NCBI GenBank assembly: GCA_937873665.1
Contig: CALMYW010000369.1
Location: forward strand, 1 to 13,868
Reading direction: 5' to 3'
DNA length: 13,868 nt
Source of the DNA: an uncultured Sphingorhabdus sp.
Lineage (GTDB): Bacteria; Pseudomonadota; Alphaproteobacteria; Sphingomonadales; Sphingomonadaceae
This document shows positions 1 through 7,077 of the stretch, piece after piece (position 1 is the first letter of the stretch; each line of letters opens with the position of its first letter). The position numbers were made by a program, and so were the translations under genes. The notes beneath the pieces were generated by a model. It was not told where the DNA came from and searched no databases. It saw only the letters and a program-made list of their open reading frames with translations.

Positions 1-36
1 TCGGCCGTCAGGCCGACCTGCGGGCTTGCCCCGCAG
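1..36. repeat. Two adjacent GC-rich stem-loops at the left edge
   Basis: Two perfect inverted repeats lie back to back. The first is TCGGCC / GGCCGA around a GTCA loop (1-6 with 11-16). The second is CTGCGGG / CCCGCAG around a 5-nt loop (18-24 with 30-36). They sit downstream of the minus-strand gene ending at 139, so they would form in the 3' part of that transcript. Neither is followed by a clear T-tract on either strand, so a classical Rho-independent terminator is not proven. They could be attenuating or mRNA-stabilising structures, or belong to a feature cut by the window edge. Confidence 0.45.
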
Positions 37-138
37 AGGTTCGAAGAGTGCGTCATGCGCCGCGTCAGCATCGGTGCGCTGGTTTACCTCAGCGTTCGTG
101 CTGCATCGGTTTGTCTAGAGAATTGAAGGCTTGCGCTT

Positions 139-510
139 CTACTTGAACGCGTCGCGTAGCTGGTCCCAGACCGCTTTCATCCCGTAGGCCCAGAACACAA
201 GGAGCAGGATCCCCACCGGTTTAATCTCGCTTGTGAGCTTGCTCCCAAGATCGCTGATTTCGACAAGGAACGCCATGTTGAAGATCAGGCTTATGGTCGC
301 CAGAAGCTTGTCGGCCGTTCCTGAAAGATCGATGGTTCGGACATAGACGCAAAATGCAAAGGTGCTTACTGCGAAGCCCCCGATCATGGCGATGCTGATC
401 AAGCGAGGCGTGGTCGGGAAATAGAAATTAGCGATCACAGCCGCGTGCGCGATTGCCCAGAATGTTATGAGCCACGCGAGATTGGCGATCGGCAGCCTGG
501 TCGGTTTCAT
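139..510 (-). CDS. Small four-helix integral membrane protein, unknown function
   Basis: I do not recognise a family. The product is 123 aa with a short positively charged N-terminus (MKPTRLP). Four hydrophobic stretches lie at about residues 10-30, 36-56, 70-88 and 98-115, and it ends in an amphipathic WDQLRDAFK tail, so it is probably an inner-membrane protein. The ATG at 510 is preferred over an upstream in-frame ATG at 603, because the extra N-terminus is Arg/Thr/Pro-rich and lies wholly inside the upstream gene. The chosen ATG overlaps the upstream stop codon in an ATGA tetranucleotide (507-510), the same coupling used throughout this window. It is the last gene of the minus-strand run that starts at 2734. 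Reality of the gene is fairly sure; function is unknown. Confidence 0.75.
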   Translation of the reverse strand: MKPTRLPIANLAWLITFWAIAHAAVIANFYFPTTPRLISIAMIGGFAVSTFAFCVYVRTIDLSGTADKLLATISLIFNMAFLVEISDLGSKLTSEIKPVGILLLVFWAYGMKAVWDQLRDAFK

Positions 511-995
511 CGGAGGGCGGGTTCGTCCGGCCCGGGTGCGGGTGGAGCCGGCACGCGCTTGAGCAGTTTGCGGTATCGGTGTGCGATCATCGGTTCGCGC
601 CACAGTTGGCGGCCTTTGTCCGACAGGAGATAATAGTCGCGAAGGATCGTGATGTCGGCCTCGCTCAGGCCGAGTGTCGCGGTGAAGTCCTCCCGGGTTT
701 GGCCGTCGGGTTTGGCAACGGTGATCGGCGGGAGCGCAATTTCACCAAAATAGGACAGTATCATCTCGGGTGCTTCATCAGGATTGAGCAGCATCATGGC
801 TGCATGGCGCAAGCAGAATATGCTTTCGGGTAGCGGTTCGCCGCGGGCATTCCATGCGGTGCGGTAGCCTTTGGCGAAGGCAAAGAGAAAGACAGCGAGA
901 CTGGCTTGGTTGAGGTCGTAATTGGCCTCCGTTCCAGCCTCTGGTTCGCGGTTCGATGCGACTTTGGCTGCGCCGGGTGCGGGAGCGCGCCTCAT
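507..995 (-). CDS. Hypothetical soluble protein, 162 aa
   Basis: No family is recognised. The protein begins with an Ala/Pro/Arg-rich linker-like stretch (residues 1-30). A predicted mostly helical region follows (residues 32-110, including NYDLNQASLAVFLFAFAKGY), then an acidic and aromatic segment with SEADITILRDYYLLSDKGRQLW. The Pro-rich C-terminus ends PAPPAPGPDEPALR. No signal peptide or clear TM helix is seen. The frame stays open upstream to 1181, but that extension is the out-of-frame shadow of the 60-aa membrane gene. The ATG at 995 overlaps that gene's stop in ATGA (992-995), which fixes the start. It is coupled both upstream and downstream by 4-bp overlaps. Confidence 0.7.
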   Translation of the reverse strand: MRRAPAPGAAKVASNREPEAGTEANYDLNQASLAVFLFAFAKGYRTAWNARGEPLPESIFCLRHAAMMLLNPDEAPEMILSYFGEIALPPITVAKPDGQTREDFTATLGLSEADITILRDYYLLSDKGRQLWREPMIAHRYRKLLKRVPAPPAPGPDEPALR

Positions 996-1174
996 TCGAA
1001 GCGTGCGATCTGCATGGTCGCGATGGCGAGGAGCGTGCCAACGATCGCAGGGATGATCGGTCCGCCGTAATAGTCGTCGAAGATAAACGCCATGATGCCG
1101 AAGTCTATGGCAAAGAGTCCCAGAAATGCCGGGTAACCGATTGCAGGCCGGGGGAAGTTGCGAATTGAGAACAT
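992..1174 (-). CDS. 60-aa two-helix membrane peptide
   Basis: This is a short hydrophobic protein with predicted TM helices at about residues 13-32 and 38-55, joined by an acidic/aromatic turn (DDYYGG), and a short IARFE tail. It has no recognised family. A GAAAG stretch about 9 bases before the ATG is a modest ribosome-binding site. An alternative ATG at 1181 lies in another frame and gives the false extension of the next gene. It heads a trio of genes (992-1174, 507-995, 139-510) joined by two ATGA overlaps. It is separated by about 90 bp from the 115-aa gene upstream, so it may be in the same transcript. Small size lowers certainty, but the clean hydrophobic pattern and exact coupling support it. 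Confidence 0.65.
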   Translation of the reverse strand: MFSIRNFPRPAIGYPAFLGLFAIDFGIMAFIFDDYYGGPIIPAIVGTLLAIATMQIARFE

Positions 1175-1263
1175 GGGTCATCTTTCGTCACGGTACGCCA
1201 AGCGCAGTGTTTTGGGAGCGTTAGCAATTCGGTCGGGAGGAATCCACGTCGATATTATCCCGG

Positions 1264-1611
1264 TTAGGCCGTGCTTTTCTGCACCGCCGCGCGGCGCATT
1301 TCGTGGAAGCGGGTGCCAAGCGCAGCGAACACGACTTCGACTTGGGCTGGCGTAGCCTGGTCGAAGATCCATTCGGTTACCGATGTCGGGTCTATTGCGG
1401 CGATTGGGTGTCCGGAAAGATCGTGGTCGGGTGGAGCAATGGCGGCTCCGGACAGCGAGGGATGTTGGGGTCCGCCGTCCGGTTTGGCATCGCGGTGGTT
1501 GAGCCAGTCAGCAAGTTCTGCAGGAGCGGACGGGATGTCGTGCCGCACGGCTGCGCGGGTCTGTTGTCCTGGCACGACCCAGCGATCTTCTTCGAAATAT
1601 AGTTTTGGCAT
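1264..1611 (-). CDS. Hypothetical protein, 115 aa
   Basis: No family is recognised. The N-terminus (MPKLYFEEDRWVVPG) resembles a small beta-rich module. Next comes a segment containing PAELADWLNHRDAKPDGG, and then a Pro/Gly-rich middle. A helical C-terminal part (ATPAQVEVVFAALGTRFHEM, about residues 86-105) ends in a basic tail. There is no membrane segment or signal peptide. A strong Shine-Dalgarno (AGAGGAA) sits about 6 bases before the ATG and overlaps the end of the preceding macrodomain-like gene, with only 11 bp between them. The two are almost certainly co-transcribed and coupled. Confidence 0.7.
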   Translation of the reverse strand: MPKLYFEEDRWVVPGQQTRAAVRHDIPSAPAELADWLNHRDAKPDGGPQHPSLSGAAIAPPDHDLSGHPIAAIDPTSVTEWIFDQATPAQVEVVFAALGTRFHEMRRAAVQKSTA

Positions 1612-1622
1612 GGGTTCCTCTT

Positions 1623-1991
1623 TCAGGCGGCGGCGCGCGTCAGATATGCTGCAAATTCGGGCGGGATGATGATGTTTGCACTAGCAGCGTCAAATAGCGG
1701 CGCGATCTGTTCGTGGCGGTAGCCCGCGAGACCACATCCGATTGGCGTAAGCTGAAACGTCAGTTGTGGGTGCTCGGCGGCGTGGATGATGAACTCGTCG
1801 ACGTAGCGGGCGATCGCGGCAATGGGCAGTGTCTTGAGGTGGTGGTCCTTCGTTGGAATGGCGTAGGAATGACCCTGGCGACCGATGCCGCGGCCATAGA
1901 CCGCACCCCGGTTGGTCCGCGCCCAGAGTGCGGCGCCCTTGCCGTGGCGACCGGCGAGATTCGAGCCGAAGACAAAGATGGGAAGCGGCAT
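1623..1991 (-). CDS. A1S_2505-type macrodomain-like protein
   Basis: The 122-aa product opens with IFVFGSNLAGRHGKGAA (residues 5-21) and continues with GRGIGRQGHSYAIPTKD (33-49). A late TPIGCGLAGY motif lies at 82-91. This arrangement is typical of the small phage/plasmid proteins named after Acinetobacter A1S_2505. It also parallels the two ligand-binding loops of macrodomains: an early GxGAA loop and a late IGCGL loop as in TARG1/DarG-type domains. Known macrodomains bind or hydrolyse ADP-ribose marks. The equivalent function here is an inference, and the acidic residue that follows the late loop in TARG1-type enzymes is not evident (AGY instead). Start: the ATG at 1991 has AGGAG 9 bases upstream, whereas the in-frame ATG at 2030 has no such site and adds an uncharacteristic N-terminus. 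Confidence 0.82.
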   Translation of the reverse strand: MPLPIFVFGSNLAGRHGKGAALWARTNRGAVYGRGIGRQGHSYAIPTKDHHLKTLPIAAIARYVDEFIIHAAEHPQLTFQLTPIGCGLAGYRHEQIAPLFDAASANIIIPPEFAAYLTRAAA

Positions 1992-2018
1992 GGCTTGCTC
2001 CTGAAGAAAGGGATTGGA

Positions 2019-2040
2019 CCCTTCCCTCACCCCCTCCCCC
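2019..2040 (-). promoter_or_regulatory. Four-run G tract with G-quadruplex potential in the mRNA leader
   Basis: On the minus strand the sequence has four runs of G (5, 5, 3 and 3) separated by A, TGA and AA, which fits the G3+N1-7 quadruplex pattern exactly. It sits in the 62-bp gap between the 226-aa gene and the macrodomain-like gene, about 28 nt before the latter's ATG, and would be carried in the transcript. It could modulate translation or act as a pause site. Folding is inferred from the pattern only. Confidence 0.4.
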
Positions 2041-2053
2041 TTGGACGCGCGGC

Positions 2054-2734
2054 TTATCTGTGTTGGGTGGCCATATCTGGGAGTTCAAGCCATTCGGGCT
2101 CATCGTTGGCGATCACGGTGCCGAGCGCGTCGGCTTCGCTTTGGGTGTAGAAGGTCGCGTCTTTGAGCGGCCCAAATCCGGTATCCTTGTTCCAGAATAA
2201 TGGCCCTGGTTCCTCATTGTATGTTGTGAGAACCAATTTGGGCTCGAAGCGCCGGTTGTCGTAGATGTCGTGCGAGCTCACAAAGGTGATTCCTCGGCTG
2301 TCGACGCGGAACGCGCCGCCGTGAAAATCATCGAGACGGAGCTTGCTGCACGAGCTCGACCAGGTTGCGATGACGGGAAGCGTGTCTTTGACGATCACGG
2401 CTATCAGCTCTGCGGTGGCATCGGGGTCGAATTGATCGCCTGAGACCATCATGCGTTGGGGGGTTTGTTCCTCGTTGACGATCTCGAATTTCGCGCCGAA
2501 CGTCGGGTATTCGGGGTCGGGAAAGATTGCTGTAAACCCCGACCATGGATCTTCGTCGGTTGGCGGGAAGATCGCGCGGAAGTCTTCAGGTAGTTGACAC
2601 CAAAATCGTGTGAGCGATGGGACGTCGAAGTTGGAGCTGAGTTCTTCAGCGGCCTGTGCTGCCTGGAGTAGCATTCGGGCTTCGTTGGCAGTGACATCGA
2701 AGGCGAAGCAGGTTTGGACATAATGGTCTGACAT
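2054..2734 (-). CDS. Hypothetical protein with a CSKxRxxxFxGGA motif, 226 aa
   Basis: This is a soluble acidic protein. Residues 129-141 (CSKLRLDDFHGGA) followed by a beta-strand-like AFRVDSRGITFVSS resemble a motif I associate with uncharacterised plasmid/phage proteins, usually with Cys-Ser-x-Arg before a Phe-x-Gly-Gly. The preceding 80-125 region (TFGAKFEIV ... DATAELIAVIVKDTLPVIATWS) has the same order of elements as the 157-aa protein at 9225-9698, so the two may be distant relatives. The function is not known. The ATG at 2734 has GGAAA about 10 bases upstream. It is the first gene of the leftward run and is divergent from the SRAP gene, with a 165-bp intergenic region between. Confidence 0.78.
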   Translation of the reverse strand: MSDHYVQTCFAFDVTANEARMLLQAAQAAEELSSNFDVPSLTRFWCQLPEDFRAIFPPTDEDPWSGFTAIFPDPEYPTFGAKFEIVNEEQTPQRMMVSGDQFDPDATAELIAVIVKDTLPVIATWSSSCSKLRLDDFHGGAFRVDSRGITFVSSHDIYDNRRFEPKLVLTTYNEEPGPLFWNKDTGFGPLKDATFYTQSEADALGTVIANDEPEWLELPDMATQHR

Positions 2735-2899
2735 GGCGGTTTCCAGTGTTGCTGAGCGGGGCGTTCATTAAGCGCGCGCTTTCCAGTCCCCCTCGCCTCC
2801 CTATTATCGATGGAATAATCGAGTTCCGTTGCGCTATAGCGTGCGCTGCGGACGGGCTCGTTGCTGGCCGCGACGGCTAAAAGTGACGCGGGCGACACG
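2735..2899. promoter_or_regulatory. Divergent intergenic region between the leftward operon and SRAP
   Basis: These 165 bp must hold the promoters for both the leftward run from 2734 and the rightward SRAP gene at 2900. Visible elements are an AT-rich patch with the near-repeat TTATCGA / TAATCGA (about 2802-2821), a perfect 10-bp palindrome CGCTATAGCG (2832-2841), and a C-rich tract (CCCCCTCGCCTCCC) near 2790. I could not pick a convincing -35/-10 pair on either strand, and I do not see a GAAC/GTTC-type alphaproteobacterial LexA box. The location is certain by gene arrangement; individual elements are weak. Confidence 0.4.
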
Positions 2900-3505
2900 A
2901 TGTGCAATCTCTACCGTATGACACGAGCGCAAACCGAGGTTGCGCGAATGTTCAAGGCGCAAGCTATGTCTTCGGCCAATTTTCCGATCGAAATCTATCC
3001 TGGATATCCGGGTCTCGTGGTTGCTGGACAGTCGCTGCGCGTGATGGTGTGGGGTTTTCCGCTCGTCTTGAAGGGATCGAAAGGCCAGACGCTCAAGCCC
3101 AAGCCGGTTAACAATGCCCGCTCGGATAAGCTCGATGGGTTCATGTGGCGGCACAGTTTTGCGGAGCGGCGGTGTCTTATACCGGTAACGCAGTTCGCCG
3201 AAGCGGAGGGCGAGAAGGGTTCCAAAACCCGGACATGGTTTTCGCTGCCCGATCAGCCGGTTTTCGCTGTCGCAGGAATATGGCGGGATAGCGTTGAATG
3301 GGGCGAAGTCTATTCGATGGTTATGACCGAGTCCTACGGGCCTGTTGCAGAAGTTCATGACAGAATGCCGGTGATCCTTGAGCCGGGCCGTTGGGATTCC
3401 TGGAAAAATGGCACTCCGGCGGAGGCTTGGGCCCTTCTCAAACCGTATCAAGGGAGTATCGCAGTGGAGCGGACAACTGAGCTTTGGGTGTCGCGTAAGA
3501 GCTAG
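2900..3505 (+). CDS. SRAP-domain abasic-site processing protein (YedK/HMCES family)
   Basis: The 201-aa product is a full SOS-response-associated peptidase domain. Members use Cys2, exposed after removal of Met1, to form a stable DNA-protein crosslink with abasic sites in single-stranded DNA. The catalytic set is visible: Met-Cys-Asn at the start (C2), NNARSDKL with N72, RRCLIPVTQFAEAE with E101 as the equivalent of the Glu in GFYEW, and VHDRMPVIL with H153. The length is in the family range. The ATG at 2900 is required to place Cys at position 2, although the frame is open upstream to 2861; the ribosome-binding site is weak. It is transcribed opposite to both flanking operons. This seems an accessory copy and is likely active because all key residues are intact. 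Confidence 0.93.
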   Translation: MCNLYRMTRAQTEVARMFKAQAMSSANFPIEIYPGYPGLVVAGQSLRVMVWGFPLVLKGSKGQTLKPKPVNNARSDKLDGFMWRHSFAERRCLIPVTQFAEAEGEKGSKTRTWFSLPDQPVFAVAGIWRDSVEWGEVYSMVMTESYGPVAEVHDRMPVILEPGRWDSWKNGTPAEAWALLKPYQGSIAVERTTELWVSRKS

Positions 3506-3531
3506 ATCGCCGATCGTCATCTGAGAGTTTT

Positions 3532-3556
3532 TGATTCGCAAATCAGTGTAGTTTTT
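3532..3556 (+). terminator. Possible weak terminator after SRAP
   Basis: A small hairpin, TGATT-CGCA-AATCA (3532-3545), is followed six bases later by five T (3552-3556), and preceded by another T5. It lies in the 80-bp gap between the convergent SRAP gene and the minus-strand gene ending at 3586. The stem is only 5 bp and the T-tract is offset, so efficiency is doubtful. Confidence 0.3.
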
Positions 3557-3585
3557 CCGGTACGGACTTGAGCGGGCTCAGCGTT

Positions 3586-4080
3586 CTAACGCCGGGTTGA
3601 TTTGCGCTGCGGCTTCGCGACCGCTCGATCCCACGGTCCGACCTTTACATCGGGTGTGCCTGAGCTCGCCAACTGTACGCGCAGGTCTCTGACCTTGATC
3701 GTGTAGTCGTCGCTGAACATCCTCTCGACGGTTTCAATGTCGTGATCGGCGCTCCGGACTGCCTGGTCTGCTTTCCAGAGGAGCCAAGCGTATAGGGCGA
3801 GCATGGCCAGCACGGCGAGTGATCCAAGCGAGTTCGGGAGATAGAGCAGCAGGGCGTATAGCAGGACCGTAACCGCGAGGCAGGCGAGGCGGTTGATCGC
3901 GAGTGATCGTCGTCTCTTCCTGTTGTGCTCGCGCATCACAGCCAGATATCTGGCACCAAGTTGGGTTCCTTCCTCGCCTCCGCCACTCGTGAGTATCGTT
4001 GCGTCGCTCAGCCGAATGTCATCGTCTGGATGGCAGGCGTTGAGCTCGGCGATAGATGTGGGGCTGACGAGGCGGGTCAT
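3586..4080 (-). CDS. Two-TM membrane protein, 164 aa
   Basis: No family is recognised. A ~60-aa hydrophilic N-terminal tail ends in a strongly basic HNRKRRR cluster. Two TM helices follow (about 65-81 and 86-102), then a ~60-aa C-terminal tail that begins amphipathic (ADQAVRSADHDIETVERMF) and ends basic. The positive-inside rule suggests that both tails are cytoplasmic. It is the distal gene of the leftward operon from the AlkB gene. It is coupled to the gene upstream through ATGA at 4077-4080 and convergent with SRAP. The tail/2TM/tail plan is shared with the two genes upstream. Confidence 0.75.
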   Translation of the reverse strand: MTRLVSPTSIAELNACHPDDDIRLSDATILTSGGGEEGTQLGARYLAVMREHNRKRRRSLAINRLACLAVTVLLYALLLYLPNSLGSLAVLAMLALYAWLLWKADQAVRSADHDIETVERMFSDDYTIKVRDLRVQLASSGTPDVKVGPWDRAVAKPQRKSTRR

Positions 4081-4508
4081 CGTTTGGTGCTCTGGGGGTC
4101 GGCAAAGGTCGCGCTCGCCCGGGCAGGGACGCTATCTTCGGTAAAGGCTTGGAGTTCGCCGCTCGCAAGCATGTCCATGAAGGCTTTGATGCGCGGGTCG
4201 GGCGTCGGCCAGAGAAACCCGAAAACCGGCGTGTTGAGCGCGGCGAGGCCATAGAGTTCGAATGCGACGAACGCAGCGAGTAGGCAGAATCCTTCGAGGA
4301 CGCGGAGCCAACCGGGTTGCGCGCCGATAAGCAGTGCCGCAAGGCCGGCAGCGAACAGCAGGCGCATTGTCCACTGGACGATTCGGATTCTGCGCACGAG
4401 GCGGCCCGTGTCTTCGTCGATGAGTGCGTAGCCTTTGCCGAGATCGTCCGGGTAAAGGTAGCGCGCGAGTGCTTCGCGGATGGGGATGCTTTCGGTGTGT
4501 TCGGTCAT
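4077..4508 (-). CDS. Two-TM membrane protein with LWPTPDPR motif, 143 aa
   Basis: The N-terminal ~45 residues include REALARYLYPDDLGKGYALID. TM helices lie at about 46-63 and 70-92. They are followed by the motif LWPTPDPR (99-106) and an amphipathic helix KAFMDMLASGELQAF. The spacing of both TM helices and the WPxP motif closely matches the 154-aa protein encoded at 7078-7542 (LWPRP at 103-107, then SAAFDRI), which suggests related proteins. The function is unknown. It overlaps its neighbours by 4 bp on both sides (4505-4508 upstream, 4077-4080 downstream). Confidence 0.75.
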   Translation of the reverse strand: MTEHTESIPIREALARYLYPDDLGKGYALIDEDTGRLVRRIRIVQWTMRLLFAAGLAALLIGAQPGWLRVLEGFCLLAAFVAFELYGLAALNTPVFGFLWPTPDPRIKAFMDMLASGELQAFTEDSVPARASATFADPQSTKR

Positions 4509-5578
4509 GGGTAGCGATCGGTGTTGGTTTCAAGGAAACGGCGCAGCTGCGTGGCCATATAGGGGTTTGGTGCGCGGAAGAGGCGGCGACGTTCGAGCTT
4601 GGCGATGATCGCCTCATAGTCTTCGCGGGTGGCGAGTTCCTTGCGCCATTTGTCGAAGAAGAATCCCTCGCGGCGGTGGACCCACAGTTTCGCGGTCGGC
4701 CAGTAGATGTGCCAATGGTCAAAATGCCCTGGGCGCTCGTTGCGGTCGAACCAGGCTTTGATGAATGCCGGTGGCGGCGGGGCTGGCGGGCGTCGTTTCG
4801 GGTATCGGATTTCGACGCTGAGCACGATCAGTGCAAAGGTTAGCGCGAACAAGCCGATGGTCATTGGCCAGCTGAGTGTTGCAACTTGATCGGCGAAACG
4901 CAGGTCGCGTGTTTTCTCGTCGATCGAGGTCATTACCCGCAGGACGGCGGGACCTGCAGGCACGAGTGCGAGGATATACAGCAGGATCGCCATGAAGGAG
5001 CGGCGGTTCATGGGCGCGGCCGCGGCGCGTTTGTGATCGAGGATCGCCTGGTCGATCCTTTGGCGCGCGGACGCTGGATTGGCAGGGTCCAGGTGGGCGA
5101 TGAGCTGCTGATAGGGCTCGTCCCAAGCGCGTTCTCGGCTTTGGTGGTCGTCGACTCGCATTTCGTAGAAGTCGAGGATGTCGTATTTGCTGCAGAACGC
5201 GCGGCCGTCGAGCGTGTAGACGTCGTCGAACATGGCTTCGATTGTTGTCGGCTCGGGTAACAGATCCGGGATGTTGCGGTAGAAGATGGCGGTTGAAAGC
5301 TGCGCGAGGCGTGAGGCAATTAGTGCGACCTGGCCGGGTTCGTCGTCGGCATAATATTCCGCGGTATATTGGTCGAGCACGTCGGCGACATAGGCGGTGA
5401 ACGATCTCCCGAGTTCGCTTTGCGCAATTTCGCCGGCATTATGCCTCTCGAGCTGGTCTTCGATCATCTCGAGCGTGATTGAGTCCATCAGCCGCTCGGT
5501 TGCGGGACTTGGTTTGTAACCGCGATCGTGGGGGTTGGCGGAACGCAACGAGCGCGGCGATGATTTGGGAGCGGTCAT
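4505..5578 (-). CDS. Large two-TM protein with extended cytoplasmic domains, 357 aa
   Basis: No family is recognised. Residues 1-190 are hydrophilic and helix-rich, with an acidic section (YTAEYYADDEPGQ near 71-83) and a stretch rich in aromatic and charged residues (YDILDFYEMRVDDHQ). TM helices lie at about 195-215 and 236-256. A Pro-rich linker (RRPPAPPPP) is followed by a Trp/His/Arg-rich tail (HFDHWHIYWPTAKLWVHR, 285-302), then a basic helical end. The soluble domains are much larger than in its two neighbours, so it could be the functional core of a membrane complex they form; that is inference. An internal Met at residue 31 is possible, but ATG 5578 overlaps the upstream stop (ATGA 5575-5578) and is preferred. 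Confidence 0.78.
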   Translation of the reverse strand: MTAPKSSPRSLRSANPHDRGYKPSPATERLMDSITLEMIEDQLERHNAGEIAQSELGRSFTAYVADVLDQYTAEYYADDEPGQVALIASRLAQLSTAIFYRNIPDLLPEPTTIEAMFDDVYTLDGRAFCSKYDILDFYEMRVDDHQSRERAWDEPYQQLIAHLDPANPASARQRIDQAILDHKRAAAAPMNRRSFMAILLYILALVPAGPAVLRVMTSIDEKTRDLRFADQVATLSWPMTIGLFALTFALIVLSVEIRYPKRRPPAPPPPAFIKAWFDRNERPGHFDHWHIYWPTAKLWVHRREGFFFDKWRKELATREDYEAIIAKLERRRLFRAPNPYMATQLRRFLETNTDRYP

Positions 5579-6102
5579 GGCTCACCTTCCACCGCGCCGC
5601 TGGCGTTTCTGGAAAGTGCGTTGATGATGGCAAAGGCGAAGATCGCGCGGACCTCGTCGGTCCGGCTGCGGATGAACGGGCCCGAGACGGTTATTTCCAT
5701 CCAGGACTGCGCGTTTGTGTTGAGGGCAAGGATGATGCTCTGGATCGCTTCTCGTGTGGTTGAAATCACCGCGAGCGCCTTGTCGGGGCGTTCAAACCAG
5801 CAGACACCGTTGTTCGAAGAGTTGGGCGTGACGGGGGATGGCAGCCAGGTGTGCTGGCGTGCGAGTTCGTCGAAGATGGCGTGTTCGCCGACGATCAGTT
5901 CTACCTCGAGCGTGATGTCAGTGGGCGAGGTGCCGAGTTCCAGTTCGAGCCGGTGGGTCCATTCCTGGCTTGGTTGGTCAAGCGAGGTGATCCCTTGCTC
6001 GCCCTGCACGATGGTCAGGCCGTAGCATTGAACCTGTGCGCAGACGCGCGGATGATCTTCGTCGAACAGACCGGCAAGAGCTTGGTGGACTGCCTGGGTC
6101 AT
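5575..6102 (-). CDS. Hypothetical acidic protein, 175 aa
   Basis: No family is recognised. It is a soluble, acidic, beta-rich protein: VCAQVQCYGLTIVQGEQGITSL near the N-terminus, then alternating hydrophobic strands (HRLELELG, DITLEVELIVGE). A central VCWFERPDKALAVISTT and a C-terminal helix (VRAIFAFAIINALSRN) complete it. The same frame runs open upstream to 6834, but that part is low-complexity Arg/Pro/Ser shadow of the AlkB gene. The ATG at 6102 overlaps the AlkB stop in ATGA (6099-6102), which fixes the start. It lies between AlkB and the membrane genes in one operon. Confidence 0.72.
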   Translation of the reverse strand: MTQAVHQALAGLFDEDHPRVCAQVQCYGLTIVQGEQGITSLDQPSQEWTHRLELELGTSPTDITLEVELIVGEHAIFDELARQHTWLPSPVTPNSSNNGVCWFERPDKALAVISTTREAIQSIILALNTNAQSWMEITVSGPFIRSRTDEVRAIFAFAIINALSRNASGAVEGEP

Positions 6103-6734
6103 GATGGTCGCTTTCTGGGGAAGATGGTCCGGAAGGTGAGGTTGATCCGGTCTTCGCTGCTTGGACGGGCTTCCTTGTCGATGCCGTGTTTCCAGTTGGC
6201 CTGGGTTTGGCGGGCCATGATGAAGAGGCTTCCGGGCCGCAGCAGGACGCGGGCGGGCTTGCCCTGACTTCCGGGTTTGGGTGCAAGGCGCAGCTGCGCC
6301 GGTCGGCCAAGGCTCAGCGATGCGATCACGGGTTCGAAACCGAGTTCGGGTTCGTCGTCGGCGTGCATCCCGATCGAATCGCGGCGTCTGGCGCGGTAGA
6401 GATTGGCGAGGACAGAATTGAACGGCGCGGCGGCGATGCCGGCGTTGCCCAGCTGGGTCTGGATCAGCAGCCTTAGCTCGTCGAGCTCGGGCGTGAGCGG
6501 TGCTGGATCGAGGGTGAGGCCGGAATAGCTGTAGGTTTCGCCATGCCAGGCTGTGAGGCGCGGTTCGTCGTAGGAGATCCCGGCGATGGTCACTTGGCGC
6601 TGGCGCCACGGCAGCGTTGCGCGCAGTAGGCGTTGGAAGTGGGTTGCGCGCTCGGGGGTGAGGAATTCGGTGTCGAGGTGCAACATCGCACCGGGCAGCT
6701 CGAGTGTCTGGAAGGGCATCGTCTGGCTCCGCAT
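6099..6734 (-). CDS. AlkB-like 2-oxoglutarate/Fe(II)-dependent dioxygenase
   Basis: The 211-aa protein has the AlkB signature: the NLYR...SIGMHADDEPELG block with the HxD iron pair H124/D126, the distal His in WKHGIDK (H183), and the 2-oxoglutarate-binding RINLTFR with R196 and R202. The region VIASLSLGRPAQLRL is also typical. Family members oxidatively remove methyl or larger alkyl groups from bases in DNA or RNA, often single-stranded DNA. All catalytic residues are present. A purine-rich ribosome-binding site (GGGGAAGGGGAA) precedes the ATG at 6734; an in-frame ATG at 6719 is a possible alternative. It is followed without a gap by a hypothetical and three membrane genes. Whether it is an alkylation-repair enzyme or has a more specialised substrate cannot be told from the sequence. 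Confidence 0.93.
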   Translation of the reverse strand: MRSQTMPFQTLELPGAMLHLDTEFLTPERATHFQRLLRATLPWRQRQVTIAGISYDEPRLTAWHGETYSYSGLTLDPAPLTPELDELRLLIQTQLGNAGIAAAPFNSVLANLYRARRRDSIGMHADDEPELGFEPVIASLSLGRPAQLRLAPKPGSQGKPARVLLRPGSLFIMARQTQANWKHGIDKEARPSSEDRINLTFRTIFPRKRPS

Positions 6735-6763
6735 CTGTTCCCCTTCCCCTGCCCTGCTCTTCT

Positions 6764-6895
6764 TCAGCCCAGGTGTTTTGCGAGCTGGTCGATGGCGATC
6801 GCGACGAACGGCAGGATAACCAGCGCGCTGACAAGCGCGATCTCGAATTTCGAGACCGGCTTTTCAGGAAAGCGCGGATCGGGCCAGGGCTTCAG
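6764..6895 (-). CDS. Small membrane ORF, CTG start or frameshifted
   Basis: An uncalled 43-codon frame encodes a convincing small membrane protein: a Pro-rich head (KPWPDPRFPEKPVSKFEI), one TM helix (ALVSALVILPFVAIAI) and a DQLAKHLG tail. The frame has no ATG, GTG or TTG. It could begin at CTG (6893-6895) with AAGGA six bases upstream. Alternatively it could originally begin at ATG 6909 (reading MKDIH then stop), from which it differs by one frame. It ends 29 bp before the AlkB ATG and so would be the first gene of that operon. The PWPDPR motif resembles LWPTPDPR of the 4077-4508 protein. Either a non-canonical start, a real frameshift or a sequencing indel is possible. Confidence 0.5.
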   Translation of the reverse strand: MKPWPDPRFPEKPVSKFEIALVSALVILPFVAIAIDQLAKHLG

Positions 6896-7077
6896 TGGAT
6901 GTCCTTCATCCTATGTGATCGTATAGAATTATCTTGCTATGCTCGCGTTCGATTTGCAATCTTTAGGTTGGTCGGCGGGTTTGCGCTGGTGAGGGTTGGT
7001 TTGTTTCGTTCGCAAACAGATGTGGCTTATCTTGGGGCGATCTATGTTTGCTTTCGACTTGATTGCGAGGTGAAAGG

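Noticed and set aside
2735..2899. SOS (LexA) box before the SRAP gene
   Set aside because: I looked for GAAC-N7-GTTC or GTTC-N7-GTTC patterns and found none that fit.
2834..3541. 235-codon open frame on the minus strand opposite SRAP
   Set aside because: It is Arg/His/Pro-rich with no family features, and the opposite strand encodes a complete SRAP protein with all catalytic residues.
6103..6834. Long N-terminal extension of the 175-aa protein frame
   Set aside because: Low-complexity Arg/Pro/Ser/Thr sequence in another frame of the AlkB gene; the real start overlaps the AlkB stop.
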